The notes beneath the pieces are model-generated. The model was not told the origin of the DNA, did no database searches, and saw only the letters and a list, made by a program, of their open reading frames with translations. Shown here in pieces: positions 1 to 8,696 of a DNA stretch of 20,103 nt. The translations under genes and the position numbers were made by a program. Positions within the stretch are counted from its first letter, which is position 1. Each line of letters opens with the position of its first letter. Origin of the DNA: Nemertoderma westbladi (taxonomy: Eukaryota; Xenacoelomorpha; Nemertodermatida; Nemertodermatidae); contig JAUCBJ010004592.1 in assembly GCA_032718475.1 (NCBI GenBank), forward strand, positions 1-20,103, given 5' to 3'.

Positions 1-142
1 TTTCCATCGAGTTTTCCATCTCAGAGTTTGTACCGTAGAGTTTCATGGACCAGCTGTAGTATCGGGATACAGAATGCCCCGGTCTTCCCGCTTCCCGTTT
101 CCGCCGCCATCAGCACAGTCTCCACCGCCCAGGATCAGAGCT

Positions 143-1075
143 GCAGAGGGACCAGGTTGGAATTCATGCTGCAAAACTCGGACGCGTACCTGCGCGAATG
201 ACCGCAAACCAGATGCGCGTTGCGCGTTTGGGTGAGACAGGTGCGCGTTCGGGTGTGAGACAGGTGCGCGTTGCGCCTCAGCGCGCAGCTCTGCCTCTGA
301 TGCGCACCACAAATTAATTGAAATCACGAAAATACACAAAAAAATTTCGCTCGCTGCGCTCGCATTAGTTTCTCATTTCCAATTCTTCAAATAGTCAAAT
401 CACTTCACCATAATACTGTCAGACTGTAATACCGGCAACCGGAGCTGAATTTGTCTATTTATTTTAACTACAGTACTCTATTGTTGTATTGTTATTAGGT
501 CTATGCTATGCCGATGTTACGTTAGTAAACAGGTAAAATCAGAAAGTAACAATGTATTATAAGTATGACTTAATTATAAGCCAACTGTATGTTTAAGCCT
601 AATTGTTAGGTAGGCCTATACAAAGTATTATTGGCAGACTGGACTGGTACCTATTTCAATATTCGTTTTTTTGAAATTACCGGTACATGTTTTGTTTGTA
701 ATCTAAAATAATATTTTCTGTTATAAAAGCAGTGAGCCCGATGGGCCACCATAGTAGTGGATTAAAAAAATATTTTTTAATATTAACAATTTTGATGTTG
801 CAAAAATTACATTTATTATGTAAGCCTAGATTCAACGTACAGACAGACAGACGTAAAGATAAGCTTAAAACGCTCAAACTTGTAAAATAGGAATGTAAAA
901 TTGTTCTTATGAACTGTGCGATTTTTTGAGATGTGCATGACATGAGCTGCGCGATTTTGTTTGGATTATGACATATGATGAGGTGCGCGACGAGCCAATT
1001 TCAGGTGCGCGGTGATTTCAAAACAACAAAGCGTACCTGCGCGCTCATGCATGAATTCCAACCTGGCAGAGGGAC
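143..1075. mobile_element. Element A: non-autonomous DNA transposon with 10-bp target duplication (element 153-1065)
   Basis: The ends are perfect 17-bp inverted repeats: CAGGTTGGAATTCATGC at 153-169 and its reverse complement at 1049-1065. They are flanked by an exact 10-bp direct repeat, GCAGAGGGAC, at 143-152 and 1066-1075, and the base on either side of each copy differs. The 913-bp interior holds no transposase. It has subterminal AGGTGCGCG-type repeats (238-247, 261-270, 981-989, 1002-1011), including an 18-bp direct repeat at 232-249 and 255-272, and GCGTACCTGCGCG near both ends (184-196, 1031-1043). Such repeats usually bind transposase. A 9-10-bp duplication is typical of Mutator-like elements. 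Merlin (8-9 bp) is a weaker alternative. The perfect duplication suggests a fairly recent insertion. Confidence 0.85.
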
Positions 1076-1076
1076 A

Positions 1077-1715
1077 GCCTCACCCCAGACTGGAATCCAT
1101 ACACTTTGCGCCGGATTAATCCGGCGCACTTTGCAATAAAAGCGCGCCAATGTGGCGCGTGGCGCGCTCGAAAAACGTAAAGCGTGCTGACTTTGGCGCG
1201 TGGCGCGCTCGAAAATCGTAAAGCACGCCGGCTTTCAGCTTTGGCGCGTGGCGCTCCCAAAAATAAAAACCGGCGCCGATTTTTTAGTTTACAGGTTTAA
1301 CAATTATGGAAGTGCCTTAAAAATAGCATTAGCTGTTTAAAAATTTCGGCTCGCTTCGCTCGCCTTTCTTTTTCTGTCTGTTGTATGGTTCAATGGTTAG
1401 GCTACTGTTGTATACAGATATAGGGCATCAGGGACTGGTACAGCAGTACTGACTGACATTGACAAATTGGTTACACTCCCTCAAATTGAATTTGCATTGG
1501 CGTGGCGTTCTTCAAAATTGTTTCAATGTGTGGCGCGCTTAAAAATTTAGTTGGCGCGGGGTTTCTTCGAAATTGCATCGGCGTGCTTAAAAATTTAGTT
1601 GGCGCGGGGTTTTTCTTCGAAATGGCATCGGCAGATCGGCGCGCGGCGCGCATAAAAATTGGTCGGCGCGCTATCCGGCGCACTTTTTGGATGGATTCCA
1701 TACAGGGCCTCACCC
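1077..1715. mobile_element. Element B: non-autonomous DNA transposon with 9-bp target duplication (element 1086-1706)
   Basis: A 9-bp direct repeat, GCCTCACCC, lies at 1077-1085 and 1707-1715. It encloses 621 bp whose ends are imperfect inverted repeats. TGGAATCCAT near the left end (1091-1100) matches ATGGATTCCA near the right end (1691-1700), and GCGCCGGAT lies further in at both ends. The left side holds three direct copies of a GGCGCG-rich unit (starts 1153, 1194, 1242; the third is shorter). The right side holds two copies of a 48-bp unit (starts 1538 and 1586) containing AAAAATTTAGTTGGCGCGGGG. No transposase is visible. The structure and duplication length suggest a Mutator-like non-autonomous element. 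The terminal bases are less symmetrical than in element A, so the exact ends could be off by one or two bases. Confidence 0.72.
1108..1127. repeat. Perfect 20-bp GC-rich palindrome in the left end of element B
   Basis: GCGCCGGATTAATCCGGCGC reads the same on both strands with no spacer. Its right half plus ACTTT is repeated at the right terminus of element B (ATCCGGCGCACTTT near 1675-1687), so the left end looks like two terminus modules placed head to head. Confidence 0.8.
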
Positions 1716-2007
1716 TGCTAGTTGGTCGGTAGACTCCATTCCAGGACATCCAACGCGCGTCCGATTTCCTTCTGAACACCACAGTCAGCTACAGAGCTAC
1801 GAACGATCCCATACTGTGTACTGCAGTACTGCCATACCTGCATACTGCCATAGGCTATACAATAATGCAATAGGCCAAAAGTTAGATAGTCCTACTGCCA
1901 GACAGCGTTCAGTGTTAGGCAAAACAGAAGTACAGAAGTAGGCCTAAGCAGCTAGGCTTGTACAGTCTGCAGTCTGACAGTTGTAGCTGCAATAATTGCC
2001 GAAATGC

Positions 2008-2038
2008 ATCGGATCGGATCGGATCGGATCGGATCGGA
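2008..2038. repeat. (ATCGG)n microsatellite, about six units
   Basis: This is a perfect pentanucleotide tandem run, ATCGG repeated, about 450 bp upstream of the Sos start codon and just ahead of the TATA-like box. Each unit joins to the next through the palindrome GATC. Confidence 0.9.
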
Positions 2039-2049
2039 CGGCATCTGAC

Positions 2050-2056
2050 TATAAAT
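2050..2056 (+). promoter_or_regulatory. Candidate TATA box
   Basis: TATAAAT lies 429 bp upstream of the Sos ATG and about 70 bp before the GTGAGTGAG donor-like sequence. A start near 2080, followed by a short non-coding first exon, would be self-consistent. The motif is weak evidence alone in such AT-rich DNA. Confidence 0.3.
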
Positions 2057-2122
2057 GCACCCTACTGCTAGACAGACAGTTGCAGTTAGAGGGAGCTAAA
2101 ATACATCAGGGAAAAATACACC

Positions 2123-2481
2123 GTGAGTGAGATTACCATTACCCTGTCAGCCTGTTACCGGTACACTAGGCAGCTATGAAAATTTAAACAGGGAGTTATT
2201 TTACATACTGACATAGAGAGTGAAAACTGAAAATTCTCCAGTTCTCTGTTACATTGGTATTTATTTATTTACAGCTGTACCGGTGACCGGTACGGTAACA
2301 CTGTATCATGATGAAACGATGACGTTTCATGATTAATTTCATAATTAATGTTTGATAGGCTTCTATCATGCCTATTACTGCTGTACTGTATTATTATTTG
2401 AATTATTACTCTGGTAGGCTACCGGTACGCGGTACCATAATCGATTTATTGTCATTATGTATTATATAAATTAATAATCAG
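2123..2481 (+). other. Possible 5' UTR intron
   Basis: GTGAGTGAG at 2123 fits the metazoan 5' splice consensus, and AATCAG ends at 2481, three bases before the ATG. The 359-bp segment would be a single 5' UTR intron. The acceptor lacks a strong polypyrimidine tract, so this is tentative. Alternatively, transcription simply starts closer to the gene. Confidence 0.25.
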
Positions 2482-2484
2482 ATC

Positions 2485-5400
2485 ATGCAAAGTGGGTTGC
2501 CTTCTAGTGAAGCTACTCGTGGCGTATTTACATCTTCGTTGAAGGATCTACCCAAATTCCGTGGGATCCTACGCGACCCCTTGGTGAAACTGCTAACCCA
2601 AGGCCTCGATCCTCCCCATGGACTCTCACTAAATGACGACGCCCTAATTTATATTGAAGGTCTCCTCTACCAGCTGCTCGCCCGACTGTTATCCATCCAT
2701 CCTCGCACTATTAAGGATGTCGAGGTATGGGTTAATCACCACTTCAAAGCGCCCCTCAATAACTCTGCCTTGACGAGCGCACATAATGTGAAGAAGAAAA
2801 AGATTGTATTTCCAGCAGATGTGCTCCATCATCTTCTTGTTAAAGAGATTCCATATAAGATTGAACGCTCCGTAACTTTATTTATTTCCGCTATTTTAGA
2901 ACACATCTCGGGCGATGTCCTTCGTCTTGCAGGGAAGTTCGTACAGAATACTAAGAACATTGTAATCACTGCCGCTGATATTGAGGTGGCTTTGAACGCG
3001 GATAACATATTGTTAGACGTCCTAACTCCTCCTGTCAACAGCGTGGTTAACAATGACGACTACACGGCGACAATGCACCAGACGCTCCACACGAAAACCA
3101 CCATGAATCATTCAGAAATGGTCACATACGAGTCCACGGTGTCCGACTTTATAAAACAGGAACGCCAATATATAACTGACTTACAGATTATTATCAAACT
3201 CTTTAAGATCCCCTTTGAGCGCGATAGACAAAAATTCGGCGGCAAAAAGAGCAACGTCCACGATTTATTTTGTAACATCGACGAGATCTACGAAGGGGCA
3301 GAGGAGTTTCTAAGTTTACTTGTTGATACGGTGGAAATGGCGGACTCATTATCTCCCGATTCGCCCGGGCATTGTGTGGGCTCCTGCTTTGAGGGGCTCG
3401 TTGAGGCCATGGCCTTGGACCCGTACATCTGGTTCTCCCAAGACGTTCTTCACGAAGACTACGCCGCCAATCTCGCTCGATTCAACTCCAACCCAGAGTT
3501 CGTGAGTTACCTGGACTCCGTTGGCCGACATTACCGCATCGCATTCCAGCACCTCTTCCCCAAAGGTATCCTTATTCCCATCTACCATTTCCACTACTAC
3601 TTCGACGTGTTGAAGCGACTCCAAGAGCTCACCAAGGACGAGCGCGACGCGGACATGCTGTCCCAGAGTCTCGCGGCGTTACGGTCGACCCGCTCGATAG
3701 TGGCGCGCAACGAACGGCGCAACAAGCTGCGACACCCGCGCGTCGGCGAAGAATCCACCATCCTCGGGTTCAGCCGATCCTTGAAGCAGCCGATACTCCG
3801 GTTCACCGAACTGCAAGACACCATCGAGGGCTGGGAGGGCAACGCCATCATCAGCTGCTGTCGGGAACTCGTTCGCGAAGGCCCCTTGGTCAAGGCGGGT
3901 CAGAGGAAGACGACAGAACGATATGTCTTCCTATTCGATATGATGGTCGTTAGTTGTAAACCGATACACTCGCAGTCGCGCCGCTCGCTGATTGCTGAGG
4001 ATTCCTCCCGCTATAAATACCGACTGAAAGAGAAGTTTGACGTCCTCCAGTTGTCAGTTGTCGACCTAGCAGACTCGCCGACGCTCCGCAACTGTTTCGA
4101 AATCGTCTCCGACTCGCCCTCTTCGACCCCCCTGTCGGTCATCTTTGTCTGTCGATCCCTGGAGGAGAAGTCCGACTGGATGACGGACCTCATGTGTCTG
4201 CAATGTCGGGACGCGCTCTCGGCGATGCTGAGCTCCGCGTTGGAGGCCGAGGATCGCGCGCTGCCGCTCCGTCTGCCCCCGACGTCGGCCTACAGATTCA
4301 CCGAACCCGATGTGGACGGGACCAATGTGGTCTACGACCACAACGTAGTCCCGCCGTTGTTTAAGGGCGGGACGCTGCTGAAACTCATCGAACGACTCAC
4401 CCCGCAGCCCGCACTAATCTCATACGACGCCGGTTTCGTTCGCAACTTCCTCACGACTTACACCCCTTTCTGCACGCCTCCTGAGCTGCTGCTGTTGTTA
4501 ATCGAGCGGTTTAACATTCCCGATCCCGAGCTGACTCCGTCGGAGACCCAATCCCTGGACTCCGGGGTTCCCCTACCGGTCCTTGTCAAGTTCAAGAAGG
4601 AATACCTCCATCCGGTGCAGCTCCGAGTAATCAACGTCATTCGATTCTGGATCGACAACCACTTCTACGATTTCGACACCTCCAAGTTCCCCCACATTCT
4701 CGACGAACTCGAGGCCTTTCTCGAGTCGGTTTACGACACCAGCGAACGTCGGAAGGTGCTACGACAGGTCGTCGGAAACCTCAGGCGGATGATTCCTCGG
4801 AAAGTCCAGAATCGAAAAAATCGAATGGAAAGTCTGTCAGCTAGCGAGCCGGATCGTCTCGATTCGGGGGAGTGTCTACGACTGGAGAATTCCATCTACC
4901 CCGAATCACCCCCGGAGTCGCCCCCCTCCTCCCTTCCTCTCTCTCCCTCTCCAAACTCTATCGACTCCTTCATCCGCCACTCCCCCGGCCACAAACTCCT
5001 CAGTCTGTCCCCGGCCGACTGGGCCGAACAGATCACTCTGTTAGACTCTGACCTCTACCGCGCAATAAACCCTCGCGAACCCGTTGAGGTCTGCTATCGC
5101 TCTAAAGACGTTCCCAAGGCGAGCGTAGCCCCGAACATAGTGAAGGTGGAGAGATTCCTCAATAATTTGTCCTTCTGGTTCCAACGCGCCATCGTTGACA
5201 CACAGAACCTGGATGAACGCGTTGTAATCGTCTCAAGGATTATCGACATCCTCGCGTTGGTTTACGATTTCAACAACTTTAACTGTGTTTACGCGATCGG
5301 GTCGGCTTTAGGTTCGTCCGCAGTGGATAGACTCGGATTCACATGGGCTGCCGTCGATACGAAACGACTTGAAACTAAATCGAACGCCGAACTCCATCTC

Positions 5401-5610
5401 GACCACCACAAGAAGTACAAACGTCTCCTCAAGAGCATCAACCCCCCGTGCGTCCCCTACTTCGGTGTCTACGCAACCGAGATCATGCAGATCATCGAGG
5501 GCAACAAAGATAAACTCCACGACGATGTTCTCATCAACGTGACCAAGATGCGTCGTATCGCCGCTATTACCGGCGGAGATACAGCAGTACCAGTACGTCG
5601 GCTACGATAA
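2485..5610 (+). CDS. Sos: Sos-like Ras guanine nucleotide exchange factor, single-exon; frame breaks near 5574
   Basis: The product resembles Son of sevenless, which loads GTP onto Ras at the plasma membrane downstream of receptor tyrosine kinases. Regions run in Sos order: histone-fold N-terminus (about 1-190), DH (about 212-405), PH (about 455-580, with ERYVFLFDMMVVSCK), REM (about 592-785, with LIERL and HPVQLRVINV), and CDC25 (about 845-1030). CDC25 holds LLDSDLYRAI, FNNFN (about 929-933) and SINPPCVPYFG. The start is supported by the Sos-like N-terminus and an A at -3. True homology ends at ITG around residue 1030. The last ~11 residues come from a one-base frameshift, and the stop is TAA at 5608-5610. 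The SH3-binding tail follows in the next frame to 6430. Joined length would be about 1314 residues, close to vertebrate SOS1. No introns interrupt the frame, which is unusual for Sos. Confidence 0.93.
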   Translation: MQSGLPSSEATRGVFTSSLKDLPKFRGILRDPLVKLLTQGLDPPHGLSLNDDALIYIEGLLYQLLARLLSIHPRTIKDVEVWVNHHFKAPLNNSALTSAHNVKKKKIVFPADVLHHLLVKEIPYKIERSVTLFISAILEHISGDVLRLAGKFVQNTKNIVITAADIEVALNADNILLDVLTPPVNSVVNNDDYTATMHQTLHTKTTMNHSEMVTYESTVSDFIKQERQYITDLQIIIKLFKIPFERDRQKFGGKKSNVHDLFCNIDEIYEGAEEFLSLLVDTVEMADSLSPDSPGHCVGSCFEGLVEAMALDPYIWFSQDVLHEDYAANLARFNSNPEFVSYLDSVGRHYRIAFQHLFPKGILIPIYHFHYYFDVLKRLQELTKDERDADMLSQSLAALRSTRSIVARNERRNKLRHPRVGEESTILGFSRSLKQPILRFTELQDTIEGWEGNAIISCCRELVREGPLVKAGQRKTTERYVFLFDMMVVSCKPIHSQSRRSLIAEDSSRYKYRLKEKFDVLQLSVVDLADSPTLRNCFEIVSDSPSSTPLSVIFVCRSLEEKSDWMTDLMCLQCRDALSAMLSSALEAEDRALPLRLPPTSAYRFTEPDVDGTNVVYDHNVVPPLFKGGTLLKLIERLTPQPALISYDAGFVRNFLTTYTPFCTPPELLLLLIERFNIPDPELTPSETQSLDSGVPLPVLVKFKKEYLHPVQLRVINVIRFWIDNHFYDFDTSKFPHILDELEAFLESVYDTSERRKVLRQVVGNLRRMIPRKVQNRKNRMESLSASEPDRLDSGECLRLENSIYPESPPESPPSSLPLSPSPNSIDSFIRHSPGHKLLSLSPADWAEQITLLDSDLYRAINPREPVEVCYRSKDVPKASVAPNIVKVERFLNNLSFWFQRAIVDTQNLDERVVIVSRIIDILALVYDFNNFNCVYAIGSALGSSAVDRLGFTWAAVDTKRLETKSNAELHLDHHKKYKRLLKSINPPCVPYFGVYATEIMQIIEGNKDKLHDDVLINVTKMRRIAAITGGDTAVPVRRLR
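5572..5578 (+). other. Single-base frameshift at the end of the Sos CDC25 domain
   Basis: The upstream frame reads ATT ACC GGC GGA GAT. Conserved Sos sequence (ITGEIQQYQ) requires the frame that begins GAG at 5576, so one G of the GGCGG stretch is surplus. No splice sites or slippery heptamer are evident here. The cause may be a real mutation, a polymorphism or an assembly error. Confidence 0.85.
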
Positions 5611-6430
5611 ACTACGCCGGAACCAGGACGTCATAAGGTTCCTTTCCGAACTGAAACCCTTCCAGGATAAATCGGACGAGGCTGTAATGAACTGTTTGTT
5701 CGAACAATCGTTGATAGTTGAACCGCGAAACAGTAAGAAAGCACCTGAGTTCGCTCGGTCGTATACGAACTCCTTACTGAAAGCCTCGCCCCATCCGAGT
5801 TTAAAGCACCACCATTCCTCGAGTAGGAGTACAATAACGTCGACCTTCACTTCATCCGGCACATTCTCCTCTCTATCATCGGGCGCCTCGGGCTCCTCCG
5901 TTTCCAGCCAGTTTAAACCGCTGACGTACCACGCTCTCGCAGACGAGGACCTGGCGTCTCCGGTCAACGGAACCGGTTCGGCATCGCTGCCCGGTACCCC
6001 GGTGAGCCCGAACTCGCCCGTAGACACCCGGTTCCCGTCGCCCCTCCCGGAGGTCGAACCCTGCGGGCCCCCGCCCCCGCTGCCCCCTCGGGGGCACCGC
6101 GACTCCATCGGAGGCGACCCCCCTCAGTTACCCACTCGGAAGATCCCGGTGGGGGTCCTCCAGCCCCGAACTCCCCCCCGTGTCAATCCCGTACCCGACT
6201 TGCTGCCCCCTCCCATCAATCCCCCCACTTCGCTCCTTACCAATCCTTCTTCCCCCCAGATGCGGCGCATCTACCACCGTAGGGTGTCGTCCCCCTCCAG
6301 ACGACACCACACAGCCCCACTTCTCCTCCCCAGTGCGAACCCCTCACCGCCCCCTATCCCGTCTGAAGTGTTGAATAACTGTGTCGAGTCGCCCCCCAAG
6401 TTGCCCCCTCGTCGGCCCAATATTGTTTGA
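5576..6430 (+). CDS. Sos: Sos C-terminal tail: end of CDC25 region plus proline-rich SH3-binding segment
   Basis: This is the continuation of Sos in the +1 frame: 284 codons, with TGA at 6428-6430. It begins EIQQYQ and contains LFEQSLIVEPRN, the conserved block found just after the catalytic domain in Sos proteins. A Ser-rich stretch follows, then a proline-rich tail with three PxxPxR motifs: PPLPPR (6074-6091), PQLPTR (6122-6139) and PKLPPR (6395-6412). These are the docking sites for Grb2/Drk SH3 domains, which bring Sos to activated receptors. The frame is free of stops and keeps its motifs, so the break upstream is recent or artefactual. The first internal ATG is at 5687, but there is no reason to think it initiates a separate protein. 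Confidence 0.88.
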   Translation, partial: EIQQYQYVGYDKLRRNQDVIRFLSELKPFQDKSDEAVMNCLFEQSLIVEPRNSKKAPEFARSYTNSLLKASPHPSLKHHHSSSRSTITSTFTSSGTFSSLSSGASGSSVSSQFKPLTYHALADEDLASPVNGTGSASLPGTPVSPNSPVDTRFPSPLPEVEPCGPPPPLPPRGHRDSIGGDPPQLPTRKIPVGVLQPRTPPRVNPVPDLLPPPINPPTSLLTNPSSPQMRRIYHRRVSSPSRRHHTAPLLLPSANPSPPPIPSEVLNNCVESPPKLPPRRPNIV

Positions 6431-6894
6431 GTTATTGGCCTCCTTGGCTGCGGGGGGCAGGGCACGTGCCTGTGTTTGCATTTGCGTTTGAAAATATTAC
6501 ATTTCATATCAAATTATTGTGAACTGTCAATTTGGTCACGGCTCACAGCTAAGGTTTGTTTATAATTTCTTTATAATGCGTTAACCACCCTACCTAATTA
6601 AAATTAGCTTGTAATTTTAAATTCATAGTCTAGTAATATATTCGGCGGACTTTCCGGCATAATTTCCATCGGCTGGCCAAGAAGGTTAGACCGAAACCTT
6701 CAATATGTTAACCAAGTTTTGGAAATTAATAAATTGTCAGTCCCATTAACATTAACATATGCTTAGTTTCGGAATTTTTTAATTCTGTAAATTAAAATTG
6801 ATTTTTACCTAAACTAGTTAATTTATTTCAGGATAGTAGCGGAGCTGTATTGCACATGTGTATCATTACAGTAAGTAATTGGTGTTGTAGGGAC

Positions 6895-6922
6895 GGGGGG
6901 GGAGGGGGGGGGGGGGGGGGGG
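6895..6922 (+). repeat. Poly-G run (G8-A-G19)
   Basis: This is a near-pure guanine tract in AT-rich sequence. It is prone to length variation, to polymerase stalling and to forming G-quadruplexes on the + strand. The exact length in the assembly is unreliable. Confidence 0.95.
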
Positions 6923-7571
6923 TTGTAGATCAAATAGTTTATTTTTGTATAAATAGATCATTAGACACAAACGTTAAACAGGCACAGGCAAGCCCTTGAC
7001 TTACCACAATTAGTCACAGCCGCAGTAATTGCAATATTGACAGTCAGTGGGTGCTTGTTACCGGCAATTAATAATTGTGTTTTATGTGTCAGCAGCCAGT
7101 GCATTCGCTGCGTCTCATTCAACCCATTTTGCCCATATTGTAACTAGTTATATTTGAATTTAATGCGAAATTTTAAATTTAGTGATGTATTTTTCAGTTA
7201 GTTTTTGTTTTTTCATGTTTTTTTCCTACCCTTATGCTGCAGCATTCGTGTATATATAATATTAATAATATTGGCATTTAACTAAGGCGACGTATAATTG
7301 TATGTATTCGTATTGTGTAGTATAAGTAGACATTCTTCTCTATTAAAGCTCACAATATTATAACGACAGCGATCACTGGTGTATTTACAATATTGTCAAC
7401 TTTAATTAATTGGCCCTTCATCATGTACCTGACACCCATATCAATGTTTAATAATTTATTAATGTTGTTTATTTTTCACACCCAGTGTCTGACAACCTCT
7501 GGACTAGTTCGTCAACGTGATTCCGTTACCATAAAATGGTAATCCTTGCGAAAAATGCGATCCCAACCCAT

Positions 7572-7592
7572 GGGGGGGGGGGGGGGGGGGGG
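7572..7592 (+). repeat. Poly-G run (G21)
   Basis: An uninterrupted 21-base guanine run, about 650 bp after the first and in the same orientation. Confidence 0.95.
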
Positions 7593-7802
7593 TCTTTCGA
7601 CGAAATCATAATTCATCCCTCTCCAAGGTGAAAGTCGACGCAAATAACAACTGATTACTCCAAAAAATAATATTGTAACCTGTTCTATTGATTTTTGTTT
7701 ATTGTTTTTGTTAGAATTACATGCCACTGTGCTCCTTTCCATTAATTGATTATTTAGCATTGAGTCGAGAAATTAATTCACAGAGATGGGATTTTTGACA
7801 AG

Positions 7803-7831
7803 CCCCCCCCCCCCCCCCCCCCCCCCCCCCC
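7803..7831 (+). repeat. Poly-C run (C29)
   Basis: An uninterrupted 29-base cytosine run, 210 bp from the preceding G21 run and opposite in strand sense. The pair could fold together or anneal through G/C pairing. Confidence 0.95.
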
Positions 7832-8696
7832 GTCTCTCTAATGGATATTATATATGTCATGTCAGTTTCAAACCATTCAGTAGGCCTAATCAACTAGGCC
7901 GATTAAATTAATTTTAATATAAGGTTATAATATAACCTTATTGCTGATATTTCACCAGTTTGAAATAAAGTCATATAAAGTTTCTCAAACTCGTTTTACA
8001 AATTTACAATTAAAAAAGGTAAGAAAATTATATGAAAAATTTAATATAGGGATAACGAGAGTGGAATGAAACGAGTGTAATCCCGTCCAAAGGCACATAC
8101 ATACGTCGGAGCAATAATAGTTCATTCGTAAGGCTATAGATCTGTTTCATTTCATTATAAACTCATTTAATAATGTTGATCACAGCTTATCTGCTACGTA
8201 ACTTTTGCATTGTATGCCTGAAACCAATAATCGCTCCTACGAGGACCATTGCCAATCTACATCCATTATTCGGGGTAGTATTCCGGATAGAGATTCAGTA
8301 TTCTGAAATTTCCCCATTAAATTTTTGAATATAATGAGTAAAACTCGAAATAATAAGAGGAAATTATGAGTAACTTACTAAATCATGTAAGCATTGCTAG
8401 ATACAGCGATATTTAATTTAATTATTAATTCCATAATTTTATTTAGATATTGTTGTCTGTATAAACGTTTCCATTCATGTTCAATTAATAATAAATTATG
8501 ATATTGTTTTAATTAGTAAATTGTAGGTGTGCTTGTTAAATGTGTGTGAATGTTATTTTATAAGCGTAATGTGCCAGTAATGTGTGTCATTCAGCTGTTT
8601 ATCACCGTTGTGTAGAGGTGTATTTTCTACCGAGTTGTCAGTCACCCTTGGGTAGTCAGCGACGTACAGTCAGGTTTAATTATCTACCTACCCACT

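Larger units (their letters stand above)
1716..2484 (+). other. Non-coding region upstream of Sos, with candidate promoter
   Basis: No convincing gene is present. The region contains a short ATCGG tandem repeat, a TATA-like box at 2050-2056, a consensus-like 5' splice donor at 2123, several TACCGGTA palindromes (2156, 2420) and an imperfect hairpin at 2311-2330 (ATGAAACG ... CGTTTCAT). It is the likely 5' flank and 5' UTR of the Sos gene. The transcription start is not visible from sequence alone. Confidence 0.5.
6431..8696. other. Sos 3' flank: AT-rich non-coding DNA with poly-G/C runs
   Basis: No gene is recognised. The 5' part is the likely Sos 3' UTR, with candidate polyadenylation signals AATAAA at 6728-6733 and ATTAAA at 7342-7347. 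No poly(A) tract or target duplication marking a retrocopy boundary was found. Three very long G/C homopolymers lie at 6895-6922, 7572-7592 and 7803-7831. A small 23-bp palindrome (ATAAGGTTATA, centre A, inverse) lies at 7919-7941. Confidence 0.6.

Noticed and set aside
5566-5610. Programmed +1 ribosomal frameshift in Sos
   Set aside because: ACC GGC GGA GAT has no slippery or hungry-codon context or stop at the shift, and Sos genes are not known to use frameshifting. A plain indel or sequence error is simpler.
2829-6507. Minus-strand and alternative-frame ORFs across the Sos locus
   Set aside because: They are shadows of the GC-rich Sos coding frame, with no recognisable domains.
6431-7400. 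Retrocopy poly(A) tail and target duplication after Sos
   Set aside because: No A-rich tract or direct repeat matching the 5' flank was found, so the retroposition boundary cannot be claimed.
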